Origin: Spodoptera frugiperda
Taxonomy: Eukaryota > Arthropoda > Insecta > Lepidoptera > Noctuidae
Length of the DNA stretch: 64,000 nucleotides
NCBI RefSeq assembly: GCF_023101765.2
Contig: NC_064219.1
Location: forward strand, 11,263,774-11,327,773
Reading direction: 5' to 3'
Below, in pieces: positions 35,772-50,100 of the stretch. Each line of letters opens with the position of its first letter. Within the stretch, counting starts at the first letter, position 1. The translations under genes were made by a program, and so were the position numbers. A model generated the notes under the pieces. The model worked only from the letters and a program-made list of their open reading frames with translations, was not told the DNA's origin and did not search any database.

Positions 35772-36983
35772 ATGAATAGAGATAAACGAGAACCAGAGTA
35801 TCCAACGGAGTTGGAGTCTCAATTCGTAATGCGTTTACCTGAGGAGCCTGCAAAAGTTTTGAGAGAAGTGTTGAAATCCGGAGAGAACCTGAAAAACAGA
35901 CTGACGATACAAATAGAAAACGACATGCGCACGGGCGAGGTAAGGTTTGATCACTGGTTGATGCACGCCAAGATCGTGGATCTACCAACCATCATAGAAT
36001 CTCTAAAAACGATCGACAACAAGAGTTTCTACAAAACAGCAGATATATGCCAAATGATGATTTGTAAAGAAGAACCTGACCAACCATCCACAGAGGAAGA
36101 GTCACCAGCTAAAAATAAGAAAAAAGATCCATACAAAGTTGACAAAAAGTTCCTATGGCCACACGGCATCACACCGCCTACGAAGAACGTACGGAAGCGT
36201 CGATTTAGAAAAACCCTTAAAAAGAAGTATGTAGAAGCACCAGAAATTGAAAAGGAAGTGAAGAGGCTGCTGAGAGCAGACAATGAGGCTGTTAGTGTTA
36301 ACTGGGAGGTCATCAAGGAGGAAGATGACCATCCCAAACAAGAACAGAGTGCGCCTGTTAATCTCAAACCAGAGAAGAAAACTAAAGCTGAACGTAATCC
36401 CAAACGAGAGTCTGTCTCTGTTGATGTATCTAACCATGAGTCTTCCAATGTTGTGGACATATTTGGTGGAGCAGTCAGTGACTCGGATTTGGAGGATGAT
36501 AATATTAATGTGGAGATGGAAGACAGTCGGTTGTCAGCTTATGACAGTAGACTATCTGACACCAACTCCATGCATGGTGAGGGTCCATCAAAGAGTACAA
36601 TGCCTACTCAATTTAGATCGCACATGTTCCAATCACCTCAAGACCTTGCTCCAAAGTCATTCCCAGGTCACAGCAGGGCGACTACTCCAGCAGCATCAGG
36701 GATGTCAAAAAGTGGAGGCTTATCATCAGAGGATGATGGTGACTACCAACCGAGAGATAATATGTCTAAGGACAATATGACTTTAAGGATTGAGCAGTTA
36801 AGAGCTGAACTTGAAGAGTTAAAACAGAGGAGACAGAGGACTCAGCATGAGATTGCTGGCATGGAGAACTTGGCATTGAGGCAGAGGTTCCAGGATATTC
36901 TGCATACTCTTAACCAGGACATCATGTACAAGGAGATGGAATACCAGGGCCTGCTGACGCTGCAAAATTCTGATGATATCTAG
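35772..36983 (+). CDS. Taf7: Transcription initiation factor TFIID subunit 7
   Basis: Single-exon gene, 403 aa. TAF7 is a nuclear TFIID subunit that binds TAF1 and restrains its acetyltransferase activity. The N-terminal TAFII55 domain (residues ~12-175) is clear: ELESQFVMRLPEEPAKVLRE, FDHWLMHAKIVDLPTIIESL, FYKTADICQMMI and WPHGITPPTKNVRKRRFRKT. It is followed by an acidic, S/P-rich region with AVSDSDLEDDN and a C-terminal coiled coil (residues ~340-400, LRIEQLRAELEELKQRRQRT). The start is the first ATG and lies directly before the conserved PTELESQFVMRLP. Lack of introns is also common in TAF7 of other animals. Length and domain order match insect TAF7. Confidence 0.96.
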   Translation: MNRDKREPEYPTELESQFVMRLPEEPAKVLREVLKSGENLKNRLTIQIENDMRTGEVRFDHWLMHAKIVDLPTIIESLKTIDNKSFYKTADICQMMICKEEPDQPSTEEESPAKNKKKDPYKVDKKFLWPHGITPPTKNVRKRRFRKTLKKKYVEAPEIEKEVKRLLRADNEAVSVNWEVIKEEDDHPKQEQSAPVNLKPEKKTKAERNPKRESVSVDVSNHESSNVVDIFGGAVSDSDLEDDNINVEMEDSRLSAYDSRLSDTNSMHGEGPSKSTMPTQFRSHMFQSPQDLAPKSFPGHSRATTPAASGMSKSGGLSSEDDGDYQPRDNMSKDNMTLRIEQLRAELEELKQRRQRTQHEIAGMENLALRQRFQDILHTLNQDIMYKEMEYQGLLTLQNSDDI

Positions 36984-37256
36984 CATTAAGTTAGATTGTT
37001 AGATATATCTGTCCCGTGTCTAACAATCTATTGTATGTCTGAGGTGAATTATAGCTCTGTAAGGATACTACTTGTTATAAGATTACAAAGCAAACAAAAA
37101 TCATGAATGTATAGTCTATCTCAATCAGTAGATACTTATTATTGTAATGCTGCTCTAAATAATTAGACTTGTAGTTACTTATGGAGTCTTAAATTCATAT
37201 TGATTACATAGATAGTTAATGCTTAAAATATTATACTATAGTATTGTTATTTCCTG

Positions 37257-37262
37257 AATAAA
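37257..37262 (+). terminator. Polyadenylation signal AATAAA for TAF7
   Basis: AATAAA 274 bp after the TAF7 stop codon in AT-rich sequence, followed about 20 bp later by a T-rich stretch. Confidence 0.65.
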
Positions 37263-38030
37263 GCATTTATTGATATTTACTGTTTTATTTTAATTCATAA
37301 GAAGGAGATCAAATAAATGAATCTACACCCAACAATAGTCAGGTACCTATGTGTGATATAATAGCTTGGTACTAAACACATTGATGTAAGCTATCTATTT
37401 AAATAATTTGGTGCTTATACCAAGCTGTTTTGTAATTATTACCAGCTGATCAGTGTGTAAACATCAATAGAAAGGTCTTCTCAGGTAAAGCAGGTTTGAG
37501 CAATAATCACCATGCTTCCTGAATGCTGTTTGCTGATTTTAAACTTATAATTTGAAACAAGGACTCGATATAGTGCCCAATAGAAAGACCGAAATAGGTA
37601 CGATGTTGATGAATTGAATCGATTAGGTTCTAGTCGATTATTAATTGTATATTATGATTCGGGTCATCGAAATTATTATTTCATAATAAATAACACGAGT
37701 AACTTGTGTGTTAGTCAACTCTTCTAATGTTGTGACATATAAATGAAGAAAATCCCAATTTTATTCTCGTGAAATTTAAACTATTCTACAAAAAAAAAAT
37801 GTAAATAGTAGAGTAGAGCGAAATAGTATTACTAAAAACAAATAAACAAAGATGAATGATGTTACTACTCCACTAATACTACTAACGAATAAATATCAAT
37901 TTAGATTTGAGATTATGACATTTATTAATTGAAATATTAAGCAGTAAAGTTACACAAAAATTAAAATAATTTGTAAAGTTATTTTATTATTTTTGAAAAT
38001 TCGCCTTGTTTTGACTTTGACAGTATGACA
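37263..38030. other. TAF7-atlastin intergenic region
   Basis: AT-rich, no open frame of interest. Nothing beyond the TAF7 3' end and the approach to the atlastin promoter is visible. Confidence 0.5.
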
Positions 38031-38130
38031 CGTCTTTTTTTCTTCGCAAGGTTGTCAACTTGCGTCGTGTTGGAAAAATTTTACGTCGCTATGTTCAGTC
38101 CAGTCAGATCTCGAAATAAATAAATTGAAT
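38031..38130 (+). promoter_or_regulatory. Likely atlastin promoter / 5' UTR for first exon A
   Basis: Sequence just upstream of the first atlastin ATG contains more C and G than its surroundings (GTCAACTTGCGTCGTGTTGG, TTTTACGTCGCTATG). A second, CpG-richer stretch at 38205-38416 precedes first exon B. Promoter role is inferred from position. Confidence 0.45.
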
Positions 38131-38185
38131 ATGGCTGAAGTCGAAGGACATAAACATCGAGAAACTGATTACCATGAGGGAGAAG
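38131..38185 (+). CDS. atl: Atlastin first coding exon A
   Basis: Encodes MAEVEGHKHRETDYHEGE and ends AAG|GTAAAT in phase 1, matching the phase-1 acceptor at 58027. The donor is good. The peptide is charged and shows no signal sequence, as expected for a cytosolic N-terminus. Confidence 0.7.
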
Positions 38186-41100
38186 GTAAATTATGTTATG
38201 ATATTTATGGTTAGAGCGCGTGGTTAGTGAGTATCGCGAACGTCAGTGCGAATCGGCTGCGTCGCCGAGCCCCGTTACCCTCGTGTTACCTTTGTGACAT
38301 TGAAATTGGGTTCTTTTTATAATTGCTGCGTGGATTTGTGGTGCTGGGCCGCCAGGAGCGGAGTGTGCCGCCCGCCTGACGCGTTGAGTGGTACCGTTGG
38401 ACGGACTGTAGTGAACATGACCGGGGGCGCGGACAGGAGCCTCCACTCAGGTACTACATTGTTTTGTTGTAAATATTCGATATTAGGCTGAGGTTAAGTG
38501 CGCTAGAACGTAATTAATGTTGTTTATTTGCGCGGGTTTAACCTTACGACTACGTGTTGAACTTTGGTCATACGTTGTGTTTTCAGTTTTTGTATTTTTA
38601 TGAGCTGTACATGACGAACGTTAAATATTCGAAATGTTACTTTCTTATCCAATTAGAATGTTTCACAGTGTGTGAACAATCTGAATCTGGTAATTTGCCA
38701 GTCATTAAGAGTTGACAAGTCACCAATTTGATTTTAATTATATAAAACAAATAGTCAGTATCAAGCACAAAGAATTTCATTTGAAGGCTAATATTAATGA
38801 GCCTGTTTCATTAATTTATTATTGCATTATTGTAACAATTGTTGAAGGAATACATAATGAATGGTTCCGTAAGTTTTTTCCAAGGGTGAGCGATTACTAC
38901 AGTAATTATAAAAATGTGTATTTGCCTATTTGATAACTAAAAATGACAGAAAGCAAGATATCTATTGTGTGAACTTGTTGACAAACATGTACTAGCTCAA
39001 TATTCTTTTAATTGAATTTGTGACATGTCCGATTATTATTTTAAACAAATTATTTTTAACTGCTGATAACCCACATAACTGTAGTGAACCAACGAAGATA
39101 GCATTGTTTGTTATTGTAATGAATTTATTAATGCACTTTATGCTTATGTCTGTCTGATATTCCAATACTTTATTAAAATATAAGCTATTTAATTTAATGG
39201 AACACCAAACTACAGACCAAGCACATTAATTAAAACATATGTACTAATGGTACATACAAACAGCAATGACACTATTTAACAAAGAATCACAAACTTGCTA
39301 AAACAATATTGAACCTTGTTTTAATTAAACCGCATACTATAAACAAAGAAATACAATGCCATATTTGCCCATACTTAAGTATTTTTATTTGTCCATAAGT
39401 TCATTGAGCCGTGCCTATTGCCATGTAACATGTTCAGTGTTCCTTGAACCTCATAAGGTCACCATCCAAGGTCTGAAATAGTCTAAGAAACTAGACACTG
39501 CATTGTCTATTTTTTATGGACAACAAAAGAAAGAATATTCACTATTCATTGAATTCTTTTCTTATTAGTCTAAATGTGTTTTTATATTAAAATCAAAGTA
39601 CCTTTTTATGTCTGTTAATATAAATAACAAAATCTATTATTTAATCGATGATGACTAGCTTCGCTAAATGACAAACTGATGGATTGTAATTTAAATCTTA
39701 TTTGTCTAGGCATAATGTCCACCAATGGATAATTTATGTAAAAGAAGTGTAAAAAATTATCTTCGTTTACATATGAACTAAGTTGGATTAAAGAATTATT
39801 TAGATTTTTTAGTATGCAGTTTGTCTTAGTATTTTGAATGTAGTTTTTAGTAGCCAATAAATAGTTATACACACAATCACACAAGTTACGCCATTGCCGG
39901 CCATATGGTCAAAGGTAACACAACAATTATTTTGATTGCATCAATTTCATTGAACGAAATAATAAATTTTCGCAACTCATGCTAGTAATGATGAATCATT
40001 AAATATGTGTAATACATGTAAATAAATCACAGTCAATTTTAGTGTCAAAAATATCTGTGTCATTGAAAAACTAACAGAGATTATTTTAGACCTTGCATTG
40101 TTCATAGACTAAATATTAATTCAATATGGTTCTATTCAACTTGCATTTATGCTTATTGAATATTGTACAAAATATTTAAGCATTAGAAGCATTATCCTTG
40201 ACCTCACCCTTGGTACAAAGTCTAAACACAACTTGTTGATCTGAATATAGTTTTAAACATCTTTTTCTAATACAAAAAGCACACACAAGCCGGTTTACCT
40301 GTTTCTTAGGCTGTTTTTTTGTGATACCTGTGTCTTATTATTGTTTTTTTTATTGATATCTTGTTGCCAACATTACAAAAGTTAGCATTTTGTTTAAACT
40401 TGTTTTTGTAGATGGAATAAGTGGAAACAAAAAGTATGTTCTTATAATGATATGTAATTTAATTATGTACTTTGAGTTTTATTTTTAGATATACTTTACA
40501 TACAAGTTTGTGTTTGTGAAGCTACTTGCCATTTTTGATACCGAGAATAACAATTTTCATGGCATTTCTGTGATATAAAATGCTCATACAAACAAACAGC
40601 TGATTTCCTTAGCGCTACACATAAAAATTGGCGCAATTTTTATTTCACACCATTCGTAATAAATCACATTTATGTGTTTGTAAGTTTATATAAAAAAAAC
40701 AAGTTCCTCTGTAACTATGTCATTGTTTATGTACTTACAACACTGCCAGCAGACATGCACATAATGCCTTCACATACAATAAGTAATGTTATTATAAACA
40801 ACCAGGAATTTCTTGCTATAAACTAGCTACACTTGAACATTTATAATTATGCAGAATTTTTATCTCGTCGACAGCAGTGCAATACTTGCGCCGTATAATT
40901 TTATTGACGCGTTTAGCTACATAGATACCTATTCAGTTTAAATCACAATTAAGTGTTAAGATGTAGACCAAGACTAGGCTCGAGCCGAGACACTCCCTAA
41001 TGGCAATAATAATGCATTGATAAGATGCCGATCTGTCTCATTTACTTCAGAACGATTGTTTACTTTATATTGTGTATTGAGCGCTCAAGGATTGTCGCGC

Positions 41101-44100
41101 CCACTGCAAACCCACTTAGGCACAAACAATACGATGTTTTAAATACATAAATAACTGTAGGTGTGGGTCAACGCCCTTCTAATGTGTGCTAGACGTGTTT
41201 CGTTGTTACTAGTTTTTCAAAATAACGTTATTTAAAATCTAGACGTTAATTGGAATAGTTTTCTAGAAACCATTAATTAAGTGGTTGGGCTAGATCTTAT
41301 ACAAATTATAGACTAGCTTGTGATGGTTCTCGTGTAACCGAGATGAGATCAAGCGTGTAGTATTATTCTAATAATAACCAGTCTCGTACTTAATTAAAGG
41401 CTCCTTTATGACGTTGAAAAAACTCGGCTTAATACGTACGCAAAATGTTTGATGCTAGCTTCCAACAAATTATCCTGTGGCACCCCGGGGTATGTAGCTG
41501 CGGAGTCTGGATAATGATAATAGACTGGCCTTTTGGAACTTCATAACTAGTTAAGTAACATCGTACCTTACTTAGCTCACATTTTTGGGGGTTATAGTAC
41601 AGTTATTAAGTAAATCGTTGCCACAGATTGTGGTCTCTTCGAGTCAACGTATGCGGCTATTCGACGCTGTGATCTGCAAACCTATTTTCTTCTTGTTGCT
41701 CCCGGCTTTCTGCCAAGGTCCGTTGCGTAAAGGTCGGGTCATGCGCTCGTTAGAATGCAGACAATCAGTTCCTACTCGATAACTGCAAGCTTCGTCCGCT
41801 TTGTAGAGCGATTCTCGGAAACAGATAAGCTAGAAGGCCAAATTCTTCACATTCCTTCGCGTCTTCGTAAGAATTGGGAAAATCAAGCTGAACTTAAAAA
41901 AAAAATCTTTTGAGAAAAAAGTAATCAGAAATTGATGTTTCATAATAATAATGTTTTGTGAAAACTAATCTGAAACGGACTTTTTATAAAGTCTGCAAGT
42001 TCTTTGTGTGAGTTTGCAAGTTGTCAAGGCTAAGCACAGTTGCTGAAACCTACAATGCACATACATCCGCCTCATATCACTCATACATCCAGTCTGTATA
42101 TAATAAAGTAAAACAGGATTAGGATAAATTGAGGAAAATATAGAAACATGTCTTTAAAATTAAAATACCTACTTAAAGAATTTTAATGCACTCGATTGTA
42201 AGCCATTCTTATAAGTAAATCTCGAAAGAAATTGGGTACTATCCTCGGTCAAAAATAAATTATTACAACTTTTCAATACAATAAAATATTAAAAAATAAT
42301 AACACTCTCATTCATAAATTAATTTGATGAAACTATTTAATTTTCGAATGTTTTTAGCTAACTTTCTAGAAATAAGTCTGCTATTTGACGTAAAAATCTA
42401 ATGACGTCATAATGCACTATTTCATACAAAATTCATAGAAAATATCGTTTTTGACGTTTCGAAAAAAGTATTGAATTTGACTAGTAGGAAACTAGCCTAT
42501 TCTATGTTCCTACCAGTACATAATACTTATGTATAGCTGTGTAACACCCACGATATGTGGGGATGGTATTCTTACCCGGGATCAAGACAGATATAGTCAA
42601 TTACCTCTAAATATAAATGTATCTGGGCCTGGCGCGGTTATAGTTTGTTTTGCCAAAATTCTAGCTATAACAATAAACATTGTTCGTATGTCTATTGACA
42701 GTATATTGATCTCAAATACTAACTGCGAGCAGTGCGGTGTTTCTTAGTCATTATAAAGATACCTCCATGGTAGGTCCGTATTCACTGGAATCTTGTAAAT
42801 GCGGTAAGCTTTTAACCGGTTGTAGAGATATGGCGTTGGCTAGAGAGGAAAACATACAGCTATTTGCTTTTTCCTCCTAAAATAATATTCGTTTACAAAT
42901 ATAGTTTTTGATGCTGCACTTGAGATCTTCTTTCTTTCGATGATTTGTCGTATTTGGTCTGCCCCTTGTACTTCACTGCTAGTAATTGAAATAATTAAAT
43001 TACCGCGGTACCGGTACTGCACATTGTTTTCACGCCGTCGTCACTCCAATTGCGTTACAAATCGTAACAATAAACAAGCCCACGACTGCCTTGTTCCAAT
43101 TTCCAATGCTACAACATGATATAACAACGTTGTGGTTTTACCAAAACTTTCATGTGGTTTGAAGTACAAGGAACTTACATAAGATTAACGAGATGATGCA
43201 TCACGCACGATTCTAGTCACCCATGCCGTGTTGATCTAGAATCTAAGGTTGAGATAACATCATGTTTGCTGAGACTTAGTTACCTAGTATTTCTCGGCAT
43301 CTTGACTAAAAGTAAAGACTATTCTAAATTACTTGAACCAGTTTCGAAGCAAACTGCAAGTCACGCTCGGGTTTTTGGGGTATTGAAATAATGTCTAGCA
43401 AAAACCATAGTACCTCATATGACTTCTACACATGTATGATAGTTTTTATGTAAGAAAATAAAGAGCTCTGTGCACGTGGGCGTCTTCTCGTCCGCGTGCA
43501 GTTAGTTAACAATATAAGTGGAGTACTTACGGTTCGTTGACGCGATATCGTGACCTTTGTGACAACGTGACCCCTTTTGCGCATTGCGTGATGTTACGTA
43601 GTTGGCTGCGGCGCTACGGCTCACTCCAGTGAAAGTCTTCTGCAAACGGTTGCACCTTCTAAATTAAATATTGTTTTACGAATGCAAACATTCCGTAGTT
43701 TTTGTCATCTTGGTCAGTTTGTCACCACGCATTCCGAATGCTAATGTGTTTAGGTTCTTTGAAAAAATCTATATATTCGCTGATTTATTATTCTGGTGGA
43801 TGTTTCTTACTTACTATTAGGAAAACTGACAGTCACAGTAGGTACGAGAAACAGAATTATCTAATTTGGTGTAGTCTTTTAGAAGATAAGAGTTACAAAG
43901 AAATGTTTGTTGAAACATTTCGACTGTTGGTTTTTTGTAGATGGTCTTAAATCTACGTGCAATTTATTTGTTGAAACATCTACTTCCATCAGGAAGTTTC
44001 CCAATCTTGTTGTGTCACTATTTGTAACAAAAACTATCTAACTATTAAACTATTTACTCCAAATAACAGATGCTCGATTCGGTATCAAAATATAGGTATC

Positions 44101-47100
44101 GATTGCGCCCGTTCAATACTTCGATTCAAGGTTGCATCGATTAGAATCAGGCAGAGTCGCACGCGCAGCCTAACAAAGTGTATTGTACAATCTATTTTGA
44201 CCTATATTGCTAATAATGTAGATTAGTGTGTTTATTGTCTAGTTTTGGATAAGGCTGCAAAGAATTTATTACTACTGCCATGCAAACTAACTTTGTTCGT
44301 AGTGTTTAAAGGTCTATTTCATTCATGAAGTCATCAGGCAACGTGTTTTAATGACTTATTTATCGATCGAACAGAAAGCTTCTCAGCCTAATAGATATGT
44401 TACGCATTTTCGCTTAGCAACTAGAAAGGTCTGTCAATGATATTAATTTATATTATAATGTGAGCTTCTTCCATTCAATTCCAAAACTATTCTAGTCACC
44501 AACAAACAGCATTAAAAAGCTCTGAGCCACAAAACGACTAGCTATCTTCATAAAATGCTAGACAGATGAAGTATCGCTTAACGCAATTTAGCTCTCAAAG
44601 AACGTGCAATTTACATAGCATTTTAATCGTCTCTAGAAGCAAATAAGTCGCAATAAATGCCTGGTAGCCTCGCTTTGCATTCCCATCTATAGTGCAAACC
44701 TAGGTAACTAGTATCTAGATGCCTAGATTGTATAGGACATGCGATATTCACTTACTTGTGGTCTAAGCTAGGAAATACACTTGACTTTGCAAGTGTCTTG
44801 TTATCGTTCACAGATATTATTTCACCTGTCCGTAGTACTCTTCAATTATTGATTTATTATTATTATATCATCGACGCTGTGATAATCATCACCAGCTTCA
44901 TGAATTTTGATGAAGCTGACCTGACACGTCACGGCTTCGTCTAGTAGATAGATGTTTTTTCTTCCGTTATTAATCTCCTGCAAACGCCACGTAAAAAATA
45001 ATTAACAGAATCGCTCCTTCCATTCCTGAGTTTTGCGCTCAGCAACGCAACGCTTTAAAACGTTTTCTTCTTCAAATAACAAAGTTCGGTTATTACAATT
45101 CAGAGAGATCGTTAAAAGTTTTAATTAAATTGTACATAGAATCGATATCTGAACCGGTTGGAGACAAGGTGGTAACAGGATGCTTTCCACGTCTGATTGG
45201 AAACTCATAACATCCCATTACAAATATAACAGTACCTACATAAATAAGAATTTAACTGGCGGATACAGGAGAGTGGGAATAATTCATGGTTTAGTTACCT
45301 GTCATTAAAGGAATGTATACTACGAATGACGGCCAGCAATAGCCCCGTTGATTTAGAAAGCTGTGGCGCTTACGCAACTTTTAAATTGCTAAACACATGT
45401 CCATTTCTGAATGGCATGCGTGTGGCGCGTAGCGGATGTTAGGAACTTGGTTGGAGTAATTTTGAGAGGATTTGTCTTAGTGTATATTATCTGATCTTAA
45501 TTGTTTAGTAAATATTATCTATGTAATTCATTAATTTACCTATCGTAAGTGATTACACTTCAAAGTTCAATCGTATCAATTGAAATCGGATAGACAACTT
45601 CAAGTGTTTCAAATTGAAATAATTTCCTTAGGAAATAGTTTTAGTAATAGTACACGTTGAAATGAATTCTTCTTGCAAAAGCGTAAATATCTTGCTATCA
45701 ACAACGAATACAAACTATGAAAGCAAAGCTTTGAAGTTATTCTTGTTTCAACAGTTGTACAAAGAAAACTTTTTCAGTTCTGTAGCTATTCCAATTCGAC
45801 GCCGCGTAAATACTCCTTTGCGGTTAAAACATATGATTATATAGAAAACAGCTGTAGTACAAAACATCCTAAGCGTTTCCGAAGTAGGATAGCAAACAAT
45901 CTAAAAGGATGGCAATCCGGTCGGTTTCCTGCAATCGCACAACATTAGCTGTGTTCCACATCCACATGGTTGGTGTAGCATACAGAAGCATACATTTACA
46001 TAATCCGTATGCAACTAGCCGTTACTGCATTTTTTTATTTGTTCTTATTGACAACTCATGTGACAACGAGGCTGATTGTTTTTATTGCTGCCGTTCTTAA
46101 GACAATTTATGCAAATTGAACACTAGTATTTCATTCATATGCATCGGAATCGGTTGAGAGATTTATAATGAAAAGTGTTAGAAATTCACTTTCGTATTCA
46201 TAATATAGGATGTAGACTATCATACCAACCACACCATTTGTCACAAAACATACGCGGGATTATTAGGTCAAGTGGCAATCGCAGAGTTCGATCCATTCAA
46301 CACAGCTCTCATGATTACCGGCTATTGTTGACCAATTTCAAATAATTGACAATGGTTCGACTTTTGGTGGGTGAATGGAGATTATAGGCCTTCTCCAATT
46401 CTCCATGACTAAACACATTTCCTATTGTTCATGCATAATTGCAGCGGTTAAATATTAAGTAGTCGCATTTGACCCTCGGTCCGCAATCGATATTTTTACA
46501 TTATTTATTTAACATGGTCACGTAACCTAGTCCTAGTTTACTGTTCAGATAAAATCTTTTAAAAATTATTTGAAGACGATGCAATATTGTATTAGAAAAT
46601 AACTCGTCAATTATATTTTTTGTCCTTTAATTGCATACATTTGTGTTTTGCTCTACTAACTATTATAAATTGAATCAGATTAACCATTATTATACACAAT
46701 GTAACTACAATATGGCACTGTAGTAGACAAATGCGCTTGTTACACCCATTCATAGTATGCAGGCAATGTTATCTCGGCAAGTCTAATACCATTAGAGTCA
46801 ATTCAAAACCAGTCTTATTGGTAAAACCGTTATCTTTGTGAGAATGTGAACAGTTGAGATATTTGTCTGACTGTAGTAAATATATAAAGGTGCTGGTTGT
46901 GCCTACAGAGCTCTTGTTACAAACTCTGTAACGACTTGTGCCCTGTGCCAATTTATTGAAACAGTAATGCTTAACTACAGTATTTGTGGTACAATTTCTC
47001 TTAATGATTACATTATCTGTTTGTCTAAAGTAATTTATTACTGCTTTATTGCTTCTGTGTTACGTGTAACAGTTAAAATATGTCTTTTACTTATATTCTT

Positions 47101-50100
47101 AATGGTATCGAAACTTTATTGCCCCTTGAATCAATATAAATTATTCCCTAATCTGATAAATTGATTAATTTAATTATTCTGTATGACAAGCTCCTGCCTG
47201 TGCGTATCAAATGTAATTGATTACACGCCCACTTTTTTCTCTTGTCAAGCGTGGAAAACAAATTGTTTCAATACTTCTATTTCAATTTTTATCGGCGCCG
47301 GCGCACTCTTCCTTTAATTTGCGGACAGTATTCAAATATTGTCCAATACGGTGCTAGAAACAATGATTCATAGATTATATGTATGTTTCCTTCATTACGA
47401 TAACAGTTATTCGATAAAACATCGTAAAAGTAGGCTTTATCTTAATGTTATCAAATGGTAGCTTTAATTCGTTACCGGTTTAGATATAACCGATAAGTTA
47501 TCTATGTACAACATTATCCACAGTATTATACTTTCAATTCCAACGCATTTCCGTTTGATTAATTTATATCTTATTTCACTATCAAAAGAATAAGCTACTT
47601 GTGTTTATTTTAGAAAGATTAATAATATGACTGGGATCCAAATATTTTATTTCTTGTTTATGCTCCAAAACTGGAGTGCTGAATATTATATTTTACTGGA
47701 AATAAGAAGGTAAATTAACTGATCTACCACGTTGCCTTTCAGTATAACAGTTAACAGTACTAACTTGAAATGCTTACTTGTGATTATCAATCACACGATC
47801 TTGAAAACAAATAGGCTCAAAATCAAAAAGCCTTTGTACACCTACTGAAGTTAAAATAAATAGTTTGAAAAAACAAAATTGTTTATTTTAATTTTTCAAA
47901 TTTGTAGAATATTGTCTGCTTCTCAAGGCTTCGCTACATTGCTTTCTATTGCAACATTTTTGAAGGTCATTCTAACATTTCTTGGTCAACTGAAATGCAA
48001 TATTTCGGTATGCATATCATATCCTTTTGCAAAATACATTGTTTAAATTAATTGAATTATCGGTGCTAATTAATGACGACCGTTGTAATGAGTTTAATTA
48101 TTTCCTTTGTGACAAAATATTATCAATTGAAGGGTTACTTTCAATACCAAGTCTTCTGCGTTTAATATCATTAGAGTTACTACTAAATATAGTCTTCTGC
48201 AATAGAAAAATATTCTAGGGCATTAATCTCTTCCGACGTATGTATAGAAAGAAGGTAGCTCAGTAGCGAGTACGTGTTTTCAAGAGACGGTAAAAAAATT
48301 AGTATTCTTCGCAGTGTTGTCCCCATTCGAACAAATTCCTAGCTGTGTTTAGTTTTAGTTGTTTAGCCTCGTGTAATGGCATGTTGTTACTTCAACAAAG
48401 CCAAACAAAATGTAGTATGTAAACTAACGGTATTTAGAGCATTATATGACATCATTCGTTTTGGTTCAACGTCCTCATTTGAATAATCTCTTCTCGAGTT
48501 TACATGATAAAGTGATAATTTATTCCATTGGCCGAGTGATGATAGTATAGTCAATGCTACACGCGACTTCACTCGCGTGAATTTACTGTTCTGTGGACCT
48601 TTTACGACTTGTGTTCAGGGTTGGCACTACTGTTCACATTTTCTTTCTAAAATGATCGTTTGATATTTTCATAGGAATAACAAAGATTCTTAAACGTAAG
48701 ATAAGGCATCTTACTTTTCACAGTATTCACAATAGTTCTTTACAGGACCTATGACCTGACCAACCCATAATTATGAGTGTACTTTATGTAAACTTTGTTC
48801 CCTAATACGTAATGGTCGGACTATTACGGATTAAAAGCCAATATTATTAATACAGATAGAAACAAATTTGCGTCCATCATTTTACTGGTTCCCGCCAAAG
48901 GTGACAATCCTGTACCTAGTTATTTCCCTGCATACTGCATAGTTATTATGTGCAACAACGGAAACCTGCGATTGTTTTGATTGATATTATTCTTTATGGC
49001 TATTCTCACGTTCTTGTGGGAAGAGTCGCCTGCGCCTGACAATCGTCAGTTTTTCTTTTCCGATTAGTTTCTTACCACTATTACTTATAACCGAGAAAGA
49101 ACGGACACACTGCAGCTCTGATGCGCTTTGTTTGACATTATTTAGACAAATCATTGTAGAGGTTTCACTGTAAGCGAAAGCTTGTAAAGAAAATCCATTA
49201 ACAAGTCATGTTCTACGAATGCCTGTCTTGAATAATTGGTTTCGGTTTTCCATTTTTGCAAAATAGTTAATTACAAGCTCATTGTCAGGGAGTATCTTAG
49301 TGACGCATTCGTTTGACCTGTTAACCCTAACATCAGCTCATTAGACGGTAAGATATATTTTCATTAACTTCTAGATGAATGGTTTAATTACATCAGTCGG
49401 TAATACGGTCGGTTTATTACGGGTAAGCTCCCATTCACTTCGCATACTGGCACCAATTTCAGATTATCGTTTTGTCGAAAGTTCAATGTCATTTGGCAAA
49501 GGATTTCCTTGAGATAATATCAATAGTTATACACAATATTCTTATTAATAAAAACTTTTATTAAATTGTTTGGAATAGGTAGTAAACAAAGTCCGATTCA
49601 ATTCTTTGCTATTAGAACAGTATAAAATGTATTTTCACGAGGCGGAAATAGCAACATTTGTCTCAGAACGTAGGATGAAACTACATACTCGCCTTCCATT
49701 ACTTGTACATATGATTTTATTTTTAAAACAGTACGTACTATTTTCTTCCACATGCCATAAAATTCATCCATCAGTGTCGAAAATTGAAGTACGTATACGA
49801 TTCACGCAACAGAATTATTTTCAATCAGCAGCCGACTCCCTGATATTGGGTTCTTGGGTACATGCCAGCTGTAACATAGTTCAGCTTCGATGTTCACATG
49901 AATCATGGAAAGCTATACTTTGACAGCAACCACGAGACCTGAACAAGAATTATATATGTTGGAGCAAATAACTGCATAATAGGTTCATGGTCTTCCTCGA
50001 AAGTTCCCAATTGTACGCCAAAGGATCGTGTTACTACCACAAATTAACTAGTTGTAACCGACAAATTACTGTCGGCACATATTCGATTGCAGTTTTTTAC

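Noticed and set aside
40412..40433. 22-nt candidate microexon in atlastin intron 1 (after TTTTTGTAG, before GTATGT)
   Set aside because: Its length is not a multiple of three, and it would change the phase from 1 to 2, incompatible with all downstream acceptors.
49606..49923. 105-aa open frame in atlastin intron 1
   Set aside because: No recognisable domain, ordinary AT-rich composition and no splice or promoter context.
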